The position numbers and the translations under genes are program-made. The notes beneath the pieces were generated by a model. The model saw only the letters and a program-made list of their open reading frames with translations, was not told where the DNA came from and searched no databases. DNA of 38,399 bases from Fibrobacterota bacterium. GTDB taxonomy: Bacteria > Fibrobacterota > Fibrobacteria > UBA11236. Position 1 is the first letter of the stretch. Each line of letters starts with the position of its first letter. The stretch lies in contig JAQBPN010000052.1 in assembly GCA_028287505.1 (NCBI GenBank), positions 1 through 38,399 of the forward strand. Reading direction: 5' to 3'. Positions 31,067 to 38,399 of the stretch are shown piece after piece.

Positions 31067-32908
31067 TTACGATCGGATGGCGGCAATCCCTCCCAACATG
31101 GCCGCCGCAGCGGAAACCAGGGCGGTGGCCAGCAGCCACCAGGCGGCCGTAGCCGTAACCTTGCGCGCCGCTTCCGCCTGCTCCATGGAGATGCGCTTGG
31201 CGTTCTCCATGCGCCGTCTGGTTTCCTGTTCCACCTGGCGGGTCTGTTCCAGCACCCGCTCCTTGGCCTCCATCACGCGGTCCGCCATCCGCTCCACGCC
31301 GGCCGCGGCTTGGGCGGGCTCGCCTTTTTCCATCGCATCACCTTTTTCCACCATCTGTTCCGCCTCCGATCGGCTCCCACCTTGCATGGAATCCAGGAGC
31401 GCAATGACGCCATCACGATCGACGCCCCGCAGGCGCACTCTGAGGGACATATAGTCCGCATCGGGATCCTCGAACAGGGGCCGGAAATCCCCCTGGAAGC
31501 CTTCGAAATCCAATTCCGGCCGATCCAGGGAATAGACCTTGTCGCGGAGCCTGGACATGGCGCGGTCCATGGCATCCTGTTCCCGGTGTTCGGCCTGCTC
31601 CTTGGCGGAAAGGGCCCTGCCGCGCGCCAGATCGATCTGATCGGCGATGCGCCCCGCCTCCTCCGGAGTCATATCCTCGCGATGGGAGAGGATCTGCACC
31701 AGGCTTTCCCGGTCCAGCTCTTTGGCGCGCTCGCGCACCTGCGAAAGGCCCTCTTTGGGATCCGTCACCAGGGTTTTCACTTCCGCTTCCAACCTATCCG
31801 GTTGCAATTCTCCGCGCCGGGTGCTGCGCAGGAATTCCTTGAAGCGGCGGTATCTGTCCGCCATGCTCCCGGACTGGGTCGCAGAGGACCCCGCGGAAGC
31901 CAGGGCCGGCGCGGCCTGGGCCGTGGGAACGTTTTCCGCGGCCGCGGGCGCATTCTCCAGGATGAACTTCCCCCAGGCGTAATGGAGCGAGGCCGCCAAA
32001 CGCTCCGCCTGCCCTTTGTCCAGATCGGTCCGGCCGGCCACGATTTCCGCGAAGCGCGCGCGATCCAGATTTTGCAACTCGCCCCTTTTGGCCGACGCCA
32101 ACAATTCGGGATCGGTAAGGACCGCCTGCACCTGGTGTCCCATCTCGACCGCGTCCATGGCCTTTGGCTTGATGCCGGACTGGACGAAATTCCGGATCCT
32201 GTCCATGATCCCGGGGCTTTCCGGCTTCGGCTCCGTCTCTTTTTCGCCGAACAACTCCCTGCGCACGGTCGCGGCGATTTCTTCCGCCGTCTCCAAGGTC
32301 CGCCCTTTTTGCGCGGATTGCGCGCGGCTCTCGGCGAGTTTGCCGGCCGCGGCCTTCAGCGGGCTGAACAGGTTGCTCACGCCGTTGCGGACCGCTCCCG
32401 CGATATACCCCAGAAGCGAAGAGGCCGCGGCGCCTTCGAGATACATCATGGTGCCCATGAATACGGACCAGATGACCAGACTCAGGACCACGGCCTGGGT
32501 CCTGCTCTGGATGCGGATCAGTTCGATGGCGAGCAAGCAAGCCAGGAACAGGGCGATGGCGGAAGTGATCATGGCCCAGATTCCGATGCCCGCCTCGACT
32601 TTGACCGCCGTTTCGTCCCAGTCCGGGTTTTCCGCATTCCCCATTCGTGGGCGCGCTTTCCTTTTCCCGGGGTCGATCATGCCCTCAAGCGCGGAAATCC
32701 CCGAGGCCACGGACAGATTGGTCAAAAGCAATTGGAAGGCGTAGGCCAGCACGACGCCGGTAAAGATGGCCATGAAGTATTGCCCCGCCGTCATGCCCAA
32801 GCTGATGATCGTAATCCTGTCGGGCGGGCCCAAGCCATCGAACAGGCCTTGGGCCAACAGGGCCGGGGGCACCAGAAATGCGGCGGAAATCGCGAATACC
32901 CATTTCAT
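31067..32908 (-). CDS. membrane protein with three helical DP/LDR repeats
   Basis: A 613-residue protein: signal-like first helix (about 1-20), helices near 40-62, 108-132 and 137-160, a long cytosolic region (about 180-570) and a final helix near 585-605. Three related units sit at about 260-307, 378-426 and 470-519; each has a DP, then LDR or VDR, a hydrophobic helix (ARFAEIV, ESLVQIL, DGVIALL), a spacer such as REDMTPEEA and an acidic helix. Repeats of this sort occur in cyanobacterial membrane proteins of unknown role. Heptad-rich segments near 530-570 suggest a coiled coil. AGGAGG precedes ATG 32908 well. A scaffold or stress-related membrane role is possible; I do not know. Confidence 0.65.
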   Translation of the reverse strand: MKWVFAISAAFLVPPALLAQGLFDGLGPPDRITIISLGMTAGQYFMAIFTGVVLAYAFQLLLTNLSVASGISALEGMIDPGKRKARPRMGNAENPDWDETAVKVEAGIGIWAMITSAIALFLACLLAIELIRIQSRTQAVVLSLVIWSVFMGTMMYLEGAAASSLLGYIAGAVRNGVSNLFSPLKAAAGKLAESRAQSAQKGRTLETAEEIAATVRRELFGEKETEPKPESPGIMDRIRNFVQSGIKPKAMDAVEMGHQVQAVLTDPELLASAKRGELQNLDRARFAEIVAGRTDLDKGQAERLAASLHYAWGKFILENAPAAAENVPTAQAAPALASAGSSATQSGSMADRYRRFKEFLRSTRRGELQPDRLEAEVKTLVTDPKEGLSQVRERAKELDRESLVQILSHREDMTPEEAGRIADQIDLARGRALSAKEQAEHREQDAMDRAMSRLRDKVYSLDRPELDFEGFQGDFRPLFEDPDADYMSLRVRLRGVDRDGVIALLDSMQGGSRSEAEQMVEKGDAMEKGEPAQAAAGVERMADRVMEAKERVLEQTRQVEQETRRRMENAKRISMEQAEAARKVTATAAWWLLATALVSAAAAMLGGIAAIRS

Positions 32909-33097
32909 AAGACCTCCTGCGTGGACTTTGGAGTGCCCCCATACTTGAAAAAAAACACGGGCGGGGCCGGACAGAAGCGTTTTGATCTATCGGGATTGTT
33001 TTCAGGTGGAGAGAGGCGAGAAATGACTTTCGCGGATGCCCGCGGAAACCTTGTTTGATTTCCCGGGAAGACACAAGGCCAAGAGGCCCGGGAGCGC

Positions 33098-34927
33098 ATG
33101 GAAAAACCGGATTACGACTACCTGCCCATCGAGGACTACGGCGTCATCGGAGACCTGCATACCGTGGCCTTGGTGGGAATGAACGGTTCCATCGATTGGT
33201 GCTGTCTTCCCCATTTCGATTCGCCCAGCCTGTTCGGAGCCATCCTGGACAAGCATAAGGGCGGACGCTGGCAGATTGCGGCGGTCCATCCCGGATCGCG
33301 CAAGCAGATGTATTTCCCGGATACCAACGTCCTCATCACCCGCTTCCTGGGCGCCGAAGGGGTGGGCGAAGTCATGGACTGCATGCCGGTGGAAGAAGAC
33401 GTTCTTCCCAGGGAAAAGGCCGAGTACCATCGGATCATCCGCCAGGTGACCGCGGTGCGGGGAGCCGTCACCTTCCGGCTCTTCTGCGAACCGGCTTTCA
33501 ATTACGGCCGCGACGCCCATGAAATCCACGTGTCGGAGGCGGGCGCATTGTTCTCCGCCACCGCCATGGCGGTGGGCCTGATTTCGCCCGTGCCTCTCAC
33601 CCGGGTGGCGAAAGGCGTGGGCGCGGAATTCATCCTGAAGGCCGGCGAGTCCCTCAGCTTCATCCTGCGCCAGGCGGAAAAGGCCGACAACCGCACCCTC
33701 CTCAGCCGTCCCACCGAGTCCGAACAATTGGTGCAACCGACCATCCTGTTCTGGAAGCGCTGGCTGGCGCGGAGCAGATACCGGGGACGCTGGCGGGAAA
33801 CGGTGGATCGTTCCGCCCTCACCCTCAAGCTTCTCACCTACGCCCCCACGGGCGCCATCGTGGCCGCCCCCACCTGCAGCCTTCCGGAATCCATCGGCGG
33901 GGGCCGGAATTGGGACTACCGCTACACCTGGATCCGCGACGCCAGTTTCACCGTCTATGCGTTCCTGCGCATCGGCTTCACGGAGGAGGCCCGGCATTTC
34001 ATGGAATGGATGGCGGCGCGCCTTCGCGAGGTCAAGCCGCGCGGAAGATTGCAGATCATGTACGGCATCAACGGGGAGCATGCGTTGGACGAAACCATCC
34101 TGTCCCATTGGGAGGGCTACCGGAAATCGGGTCCGGTCCGCATCGGCAACGGCGCCTATGGACAGCACCAATTGGACATTTATGGCGAGATGATGGACTC
34201 GGTCTACCTCTGCAACAAATACGTCACTCCCATTTCCCACGACCTGTGGCACAGCCTCACGGACATCCTGGAGTGGATGGTCGAGCATTGGCGCGATGCG
34301 GACGAGGGGATTTGGGAAATGCGCGGGGGAAAGCGCCAGAACACCCATTCGAAAGTCATGTGCTGGGTGGCGCTGGACCGGGCCTTGCGGCTTTCCGCCA
34401 AGCGGAGCCTGCCCATCAAACGCGCGGCCTGGGAAAAGGAACGGGACGAAATCTACCGGACAGTCATGGACAAGGGCTGGAACCCGAAGCTGCGGAGCTT
34501 CGTCCGATCCGCCGGTTCCGCCGATCTGGACGCGAGCTGCCTGCTCATGCCCATGGTGAAATTCATCTCGCCCACCGATCCCAGGATGATTTCCACTCTC
34601 GACGCCATTCAGCGGGATCTGGTCTCCGACAGTCTGGTGTACCGCTATCGCGCCGAGTCCGGGGTGGACGGCTTGAAGGGACCGGAAGGGACCTTCAGCA
34701 TGTGCAGCTTCTGGTGGGTGGAATGCCTGGCCAGGGCCGGAAAGCTGGAAGAAGCGCGTTTGACCTTCGAAAAGATGCTGGGCTACGCCAACCACCTCGG
34801 CCTGTATGCGGAGGAAATCGGGCAAGGCGGAGAGGCCCTGGGAAATTTCCCCCAGGCTTTCACCCACTTGGGTCTCATCAGCGCCGCCTTCAATCTGGAC
34901 AGGGCGTTGAATGGGGGGTCGGTTTAA
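33098..34927 (+). CDS. glycoside hydrolase family 15 (glucoamylase/trehalase-like)
   Basis: A 609-residue cytosolic enzyme (no signal peptide). The N-terminal beta domain starts [31 protein letters not shown], typical of bacterial GH15 proteins. The (alpha/alpha)6 catalytic part carries [13 protein letters not shown] (W272-D273) and [26 protein letters not shown], and ends [26 protein letters not shown]. Family members cut alpha-1,4-glucans or trehalose by inversion. Without a signal peptide, it more likely acts on internal glycogen or trehalose than on external starch, an inference. It is in the opposite direction to the membrane genes before it and followed by a small gene 65 bases on. Confidence 0.9.
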   Translation: MEKPDYDYLPIEDYGVIGDLHTVALVGMNGSIDWCCLPHFDSPSLFGAILDKHKGGRWQIAAVHPGSRKQMYFPDTNVLITRFLGAEGVGEVMDCMPVEEDVLPREKAEYHRIIRQVTAVRGAVTFRLFCEPAFNYGRDAHEIHVSEAGALFSATAMAVGLISPVPLTRVAKGVGAEFILKAGESLSFILRQAEKADNRTLLSRPTESEQLVQPTILFWKRWLARSRYRGRWRETVDRSALTLKLLTYAPTGAIVAAPTCSLPESIGGGRNWDYRYTWIRDASFTVYAFLRIGFTEEARHFMEWMAARLREVKPRGRLQIMYGINGEHALDETILSHWEGYRKSGPVRIGNGAYGQHQLDIYGEMMDSVYLCNKYVTPISHDLWHSLTDILEWMVEHWRDADEGIWEMRGGKRQNTHSKVMCWVALDRALRLSAKRSLPIKRAAWEKERDEIYRTVMDKGWNPKLRSFVRSAGSADLDASCLLMPMVKFISPTDPRMISTLDAIQRDLVSDSLVYRYRAESGVDGLKGPEGTFSMCSFWWVECLARAGKLEEARLTFEKMLGYANHLGLYAEEIGQGGEALGNFPQAFTHLGLISAAFNLDRALNGGSV

Positions 34928-34992
34928 TACCTACATTGATATGATCCCGGAACAGGCGTCCGGGGTGGCCCGCAGATCGGGCAGGAGCAGGC

Positions 34993-35250
34993 ATGAATCC
35001 CCAGGAAATGAAGACTATCAAACACGCGGCCGGACATATCGAAAGCGCGTTGAAGGCCTTCGAAGACATCCTAGCGGACACCAACAATCAACTTCTGTAC
35101 AAATCCACGGGAAGCCTGGTGCAGGTGCTGCGCTATCTGCATGAATTGGACGCGGGCCTGCTGTCGGCGGAAAACCGCGAGCGCATCGAAGACCTGCTGA
35201 AAAAGGACAAGCCCAAGGGCGGCAGGGATTCCTTTACGACGGGGTTCTGA
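34993..35250 (+). CDS. small helical protein of unknown function
   Basis: An 85-residue soluble protein that should fold as two or three helices (TIKHAAGHIESALKAFEDILAD; GSLVQVLRYLHELDAGLLSAENRERIEDLL) with a basic tail. No family recognised. AGGAG is placed 8-10 bases before ATG 34993, and the gene follows GH15 on the same strand, so co-transcription is likely. Its last 17 bases overlap the end of the opposite-strand PEP-CTERM gene. Confidence 0.6.
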   Translation: MNPQEMKTIKHAAGHIESALKAFEDILADTNNQLLYKSTGSLVQVLRYLHELDAGLLSAENRERIEDLLKKDKPKGGRDSFTTGF

Positions 35251-35938
35251 GCCCTTTCGCGTTCCCCTTCGCCCTGCGCCGCCTGATTGCGGCGCCCAGA
35301 CCCAGCAATCCCAGCCCCATCAGGGCCAAGGTGGACGGTTCCGGAACGGCCGCCGTGGTCGTAAGCGGATTGTAGTCCGTGATCCCGGTCAAGATCAGGC
35401 TTGAACTGTAGGTGGAGTTGAGGGTCCCCTCCCCGTTCTCCACGAAATTCTCCCCCAGCATGCTCTGCCCCACGGTCCAATCGTTCAGCCTCGTCTCGGT
35501 ATTCCAGACGGTGAGCAAATCGAATCCCCGCGTATCGGAATTGCTCCCCAGCAACGCGCTGTAGAGTTCATCGGGGCGGATGATATCGAGCCCGCCGAAG
35601 TCGCTTTCCTTGATGGGCGAATCGGGATTGTCTTCCGTGAAGGCGTCGCCGCCCACATAGGTGGAAAAAAAGCTGAGGACGAACGAGTCCGGACCTTCTA
35701 TGATGTCCCCCATGCCCTGCTTGCGGCCCTCGCCGTCGACGGTGTAGCCATCTATCTCCTGGTCCACCAGGAACACGTATTTCACGGATTGGCCCAGGGC
35801 GCGGGACGGGACGTTCGAATAGATGACATCGCCCTCGAAGGCATAGTAAACGGGAACAGCGGAGGGCTTGCAAAAGGGAAACAGCAAGGCGGCCGCGAAA
35901 ATACGACAGGCAAGTCGAGAGACATTCGTGTGATGCAT
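35234..35938 (-). CDS. PEP-CTERM anchored secreted protein
   Basis: A 234-residue protein with an N-terminal export signal (RLACRIFAAALLFPFCKPSAV) and a C-terminal sorting signal: VPEPST, a short hydrophobic helix (LALMGLGLLGLGAAI) and RRRR. Exosortase recognises this signal and processes such proteins in bacteria that make exopolysaccharide. The central part (YAFEGDVIYSNVP; GPDSFVLSFFSTYVGGDAF) is a beta-rich domain shared by many PEP-CTERM proteins, with no enzyme motif. ATG 35938 is chosen; upstream in-frame starts exist up to 36010 but would add a non-signal leader. No exosortase gene is in the window. The gene is divergent from actA. Confidence 0.8.
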   Translation of the reverse strand: MHHTNVSRLACRIFAAALLFPFCKPSAVPVYYAFEGDVIYSNVPSRALGQSVKYVFLVDQEIDGYTVDGEGRKQGMGDIIEGPDSFVLSFFSTYVGGDAFTEDNPDSPIKESDFGGLDIIRPDELYSALLGSNSDTRGFDLLTVWNTETRLNDWTVGQSMLGENFVENGEGTLNSTYSSSLILTGITDYNPLTTTAAVPEPSTLALMGLGLLGLGAAIRRRRAKGNAKGLRTPS

Positions 35939-35989
35939 GATGGGAAATAAGTTTTGCAGCCGAGGAGGGGGCAAGAAAAAAACGGAAAC

Positions 35990-36016
35990 TTGCTGCGGAC
36001 AAGTTGGCAATAATAT
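35990..36016 (+). promoter_or_regulatory. weak candidate promoter of actA
   Basis: TTGCTG at 35990-35995 and TAATAT at 36011-36016 are 15 bases apart (shorter than usual), 42 bases before the actA start. The -10 element is the only AT-rich match in the stretch. Confidence 0.25.
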
Positions 36017-36058
36017 TCATTAGAACCCTGAAACGCCCCTTTCCCAGGGTGGAATCCG

Positions 36059-36715
36059 ATGGGTCAGATTTTTCCGCCTTCCGCCAATACGCTGTTCCGG
36101 GCCGCCGTGGTCCTGACGCCCTTGGCGCTCCTGGGCGCCGCCTACCTGGCCTATCTGTGGACCTGGTCCGATTTCGTCACGGGCGCGAACCGGATTCCCG
36201 CGCAGCCGGTTCCCTTCAGCCATAAGCACCACGTTTCCGGACTGGGCATCGACTGCCGCTATTGCCACGCCGCCGTGGAAAAATCCGCCTTCGCCGATCT
36301 GCCGTCCACGCATACGTGCATGACCTGCCATTCCCAGATATGGAACCAGGCCGCCATCCTGGAGCCGGTGCGGGAAAGTTTCCGCGCCGACAAGCCCATT
36401 CCCTGGGTCCGGGTGAACGATCTGCCCGGCTACGTGTATTTCAACCATGCCATCCACGTGAACAAGGGCGTGGGATGCGCGGTCTGCCACGGCCCGGTGG
36501 ATCGGATGCCCATGACCTGGAAATCCCGCTCCCTGTACATGAAATGGTGCCTGGATTGCCATCGGGACCCGGCCCCGTTCCTGAGACCGAGGGAAGAAGT
36601 CTTCAATATGGAGTGGAAGCCGGGCGCGGACGGCCTGGCGCAAGGCCGGGAGCTGATGCAGAGATACCATATCCATGCCGAAAGAATGACGGATTGCACC
36701 TTATGCCATCGCTGA
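36059..36715 (+). CDS. actA: alternative complex III pentahaem cytochrome subunit ActA
   Basis: A 218-residue membrane-attached periplasmic cytochrome. One membrane helix (about 11-34) is followed by five CxxCH haem sites: C66-H70, C87-H91, C140-H144, C164-H168 and C213-H217. This number, the order, and phrases such as PVPFSHKHHVSGLGIDCRYCH and YMKWCLDCHRDP identify ActA of the alternative complex III, which oxidises quinol and passes electrons to a cytochrome oxidase or carrier. ActB follows with a 13-base gap or an overlap depending on start. GGTGGA lies before ATG 36059. The remaining act genes should lie to the right of the window. Confidence 0.88.
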   Translation: MGQIFPPSANTLFRAAVVLTPLALLGAAYLAYLWTWSDFVTGANRIPAQPVPFSHKHHVSGLGIDCRYCHAAVEKSAFADLPSTHTCMTCHSQIWNQAAILEPVRESFRADKPIPWVRVNDLPGYVYFNHAIHVNKGVGCAVCHGPVDRMPMTWKSRSLYMKWCLDCHRDPAPFLRPREEVFNMEWKPGADGLAQGRELMQRYHIHAERMTDCTLCHR

Positions 36716-36726
36716 ACCCGGACCCC

Positions 36727-38399
36727 ATGATAAGCCGCCGCGATTTCCTCCGGCTGATGGCGGCCTCCCTGGCTCTGGCCGGGATCCCGGGATGCACCAC
36801 GCGCCAGCCCAAGGAGAACATCCTTCCGTACGTGAATCCGCCCAAGGGGTGGGTCCCGGGCCGGCCGCGGTATTACGCCACCACCATGGAAACCTGGGGA
36901 CATGCGGTGGGACTGTTGGTCAAAAGCGATCAGGGACGGCCCATCAAGATCGAAGGCAATCCCCTCCACCCCTGGAGCCTGGGCGCTGCGGATATTTTCG
37001 CCCAGGCGTCCCTGCTCACCCTGTACGATCCGGCCCGCTCCGCCACCGTGCTGCGGCAGGGGTTGGCGGGAACCTGGGAGGCGTGTTGCGCCGAGCTGGC
37101 CGCCAAGCGGGAGGCATGGCTCGCGGACGGCGGGAAGGGCCTGCGGATTCTGATTGGATCCATGACTTCGCCCAGCGCCCTCGCGGCCATCCGATCGCTT
37201 TTGCAAACATATCCGGAGGCGGGATTGCACGTCCACGACCCGTTGGATTCCGGACATGCGATATCGGGAGCGGCGCTCTATGCCGGCGCCGGCGCCGGGT
37301 CCGCCCCCGTTTATCGGTTCGCCAATGCCCGTGTCATCGTGAGCCTGGACGCGGACTTCCTGGGATTCGGCGGAGGGAGGACGCGGTATTCCCGGGACTT
37401 CGCGGAAGGCCGCCGCGCAGAGTCCCCCCAGGGCATGAACCGGCTCTATGCGGCCGAAGGCTGTCCCTCCCTGACCGGGGCCATGGCCGATAGGCGCTTG
37501 CCCATCCGGCCTTCGGAAATCCCCTCTCTCGCCTTGCTCCTGGCGGGTGCCTTGGGGATGCCGGAGTTTGCCGGACTGCCGGAAAGCGATGCTGCGGCTT
37601 CCGGCGCGGGCCCGGAGGCTTTGGCCTGGACCCGTTCGGCGGCGGGGGATTTATCCGCGCAACGGGGCCGCGGTCTCATCCTGGCCGGAGAATCCCAACC
37701 CGCCGAAGTGCATGCCCTGGCGCTGGCCATGAACGTCTTCCTGGGTAACCTGGGAAGTACCCTGGATCTTTTCGATCCCCCGCATGGGGTCGAGGCGCTT
37801 CCGGCGCGGACCCTGCCCGCCCTGACGGAGGACATGGCCGCGGGCCGCGTGGATACTCTGCTCATCCTGGACGCCAACCCGGCCTACACGGGTCCGGGGG
37901 ACGGGGATTTCCCCGGCGCCCTGGCCAAAGTGCCGCTCAGCATCCATTCCGGATTGTACCGGGATGAAACCGCAAGCCTGTGCCGTTGGCATGTTCCCGC
38001 CGCCCATTACCTGGAGGCCTGGGGCGATGGCCGGGCCCGGGACGGGACTCTATCCCTCACGCAACCCATGATCGAACCGCTCTATGGAGGCAAGACCCGT
38101 CTGGAAATGCTCGCCGCCATGCGGGGGGAATTCCAGGCGGACGCGCATGCCCTGGTGCGGGACTATTGGCGGAATCGTTATCGCGACCGGGACATAGCGG
38201 GCGCGGACTTCGCCGCCCCGGGAGGATTCCCGGCCTTTTGGGAGCGATCGCTGGGGGAAGGCGTGATGGCGGGATCGGCCGAAACTCCGAAGACTCCCAA
38301 GACAATCCCGGCCGCGAAGGGATGGTCGGATGTGGTCAGGGCAGGTATCTCGCGGGTTACCCAGGTCCCCGCGGTCCTGGAAATCGCCTTCCGTCCCGA
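36727..38399 (+). CDS. actB: alternative complex III subunit ActB, N-terminal part
   Basis: The frame is open to the right edge, giving the first 557 or so residues of a protein that is usually about 1000. It begins with a twin-arginine signal (SRRDFLRLMAASLALAG) followed by IPGC, which may be a lipobox. Then comes the truncated molybdopterin-oxidoreductase-like domain of ActB (KENILPYVNPPKGWVPGRPRYY; GRPIKIEGNPLHPWSLG; LLILDANPAYTGPGD). In studied complexes this half carries no molybdenum; the FeS-cluster half lies outside the window. An in-frame ATG at 36703 would overlap actA by 13 bases; 36727 gives the more typical short Tat n-region. Confidence 0.87.
   Translation, partial: MISRRDFLRLMAASLALAGIPGCTTRQPKENILPYVNPPKGWVPGRPRYYATTMETWGHAVGLLVKSDQGRPIKIEGNPLHPWSLGAADIFAQASLLTLYDPARSATVLRQGLAGTWEACCAELAAKREAWLADGGKGLRILIGSMTSPSALAAIRSLLQTYPEAGLHVHDPLDSGHAISGAALYAGAGAGSAPVYRFANARVIVSLDADFLGFGGGRTRYSRDFAEGRRAESPQGMNRLYAAEGCPSLTGAMADRRLPIRPSEIPSLALLLAGALGMPEFAGLPESDAAASGAGPEALAWTRSAAGDLSAQRGRGLILAGESQPAEVHALALAMNVFLGNLGSTLDLFDPPHGVEALPARTLPALTEDMAAGRVDTLLILDANPAYTGPGDGDFPGALAKVPLSIHSGLYRDETASLCRWHVPAAHYLEAWGDGRARDGTLSLTQPMIEPLYGGKTRLEMLAAMRGEFQADAHALVRDYWRNRYRDRDIAGADFAAPGGFPAFWERSLGEGVMAGSAETPKTPKTIPAAKGWSDVVRAGISRVTQVPAVLEIAFRP

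Noticed and set aside
29926-31086. Alternative minus-strand frame over the BrkB gene
   Set aside because: The competing frame 29979-30995 carries the complete YihY/BrkB signatures and an ideal ribosome site; the other is Arg/Gly/Pro-rich noise.
1-38399. tRNA, rRNA or riboswitch genes
   Set aside because: I looked for tRNA-like cloverleaf cores, rRNA-conserved segments and common riboswitch cores and recognised none; a covariance-model scan would be needed to be certain.

Overview
The window looks like a chromosomal (or metagenome-assembled) segment of a free-living, GC-rich Gram-negative bacterium. Evidence for a double membrane and a complex envelope: an alternative complex III module (pentahaem ActA plus Tat-exported ActB), a PEP-CTERM protein, several Sec signal peptides, and secreted sugar-active proteins. 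The surface-protein style (regulatory-like beta domain plus beta-helix; dehydrogenase with a C-terminal beta domain) recalls Fibrobacterota and its relatives, but this is an inference and no rRNA or marker gene is present to prove it. No tRNA, rRNA, CRISPR array or complete insertion sequence was recognised.

Layout. (1) 1-3.3 kb is visibly AT-rich and unlike the rest. Four small genes all read on the minus strand, in three units set off by a repeated CGTTRTACGGAC motif and attC-like right ends. I read this as an integron-type gene-cassette array without a visible integrase; the cargo is a HEPN-like protein, a second possible HEPN-like protein, a KOW-motif protein and a DUF2971 protein. (2) 3.56-6.16 kb is a secreted beta-helix/pectate-lyase-like protein. 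(3) 6.4-16.6 kb is a tightly coupled four-gene signalling operon: HTH-receiver protein, a 1918-residue hybrid kinase with eleven PAS domains, a second hybrid kinase (REC-REC-GAF-PAS-GAF-kinase-REC) and a lone receiver. It contains two histidine kinases and seven receiver domains; nine of the PAS domains form an exact 124-residue tandem array. (4) 16.6-22.6 kb holds a broken L,D-transpeptidase, an RDD membrane protein, a small membrane protein, a sodium:solute symporter, a membrane protein with a cytosolic tail, a secreted glucose/sorbosone dehydrogenase-like protein and a secreted unknown. (5) 22.8-27.2 kb is a four-gene operon around a zinc-metallopeptidase that resembles contact-dependent (type VI-associated) effectors, with three unrecognised partners. 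(6) 27.3-29.2 kb is an alkylation-repair operon (Ada-AlkA fusion and Ogt). (7) 29.2-35.3 kb carries a DUF6766-like membrane protein, a YihY/BrkB protein, a repeat-bearing membrane protein, a GH15 glucoamylase/trehalase-like enzyme and a small unknown. (8) 35.2-38.4 kb has a PEP-CTERM protein divergent from actA-actB; actB runs off the right edge.

The strongest candidates for something undescribed are the ordered PAS array with its two-kinase operon, the metallopeptidase module, and the cassette array with HEPN-like and DUF2971 cargo. All family assignments come from reading motifs by eye; no database search was run.
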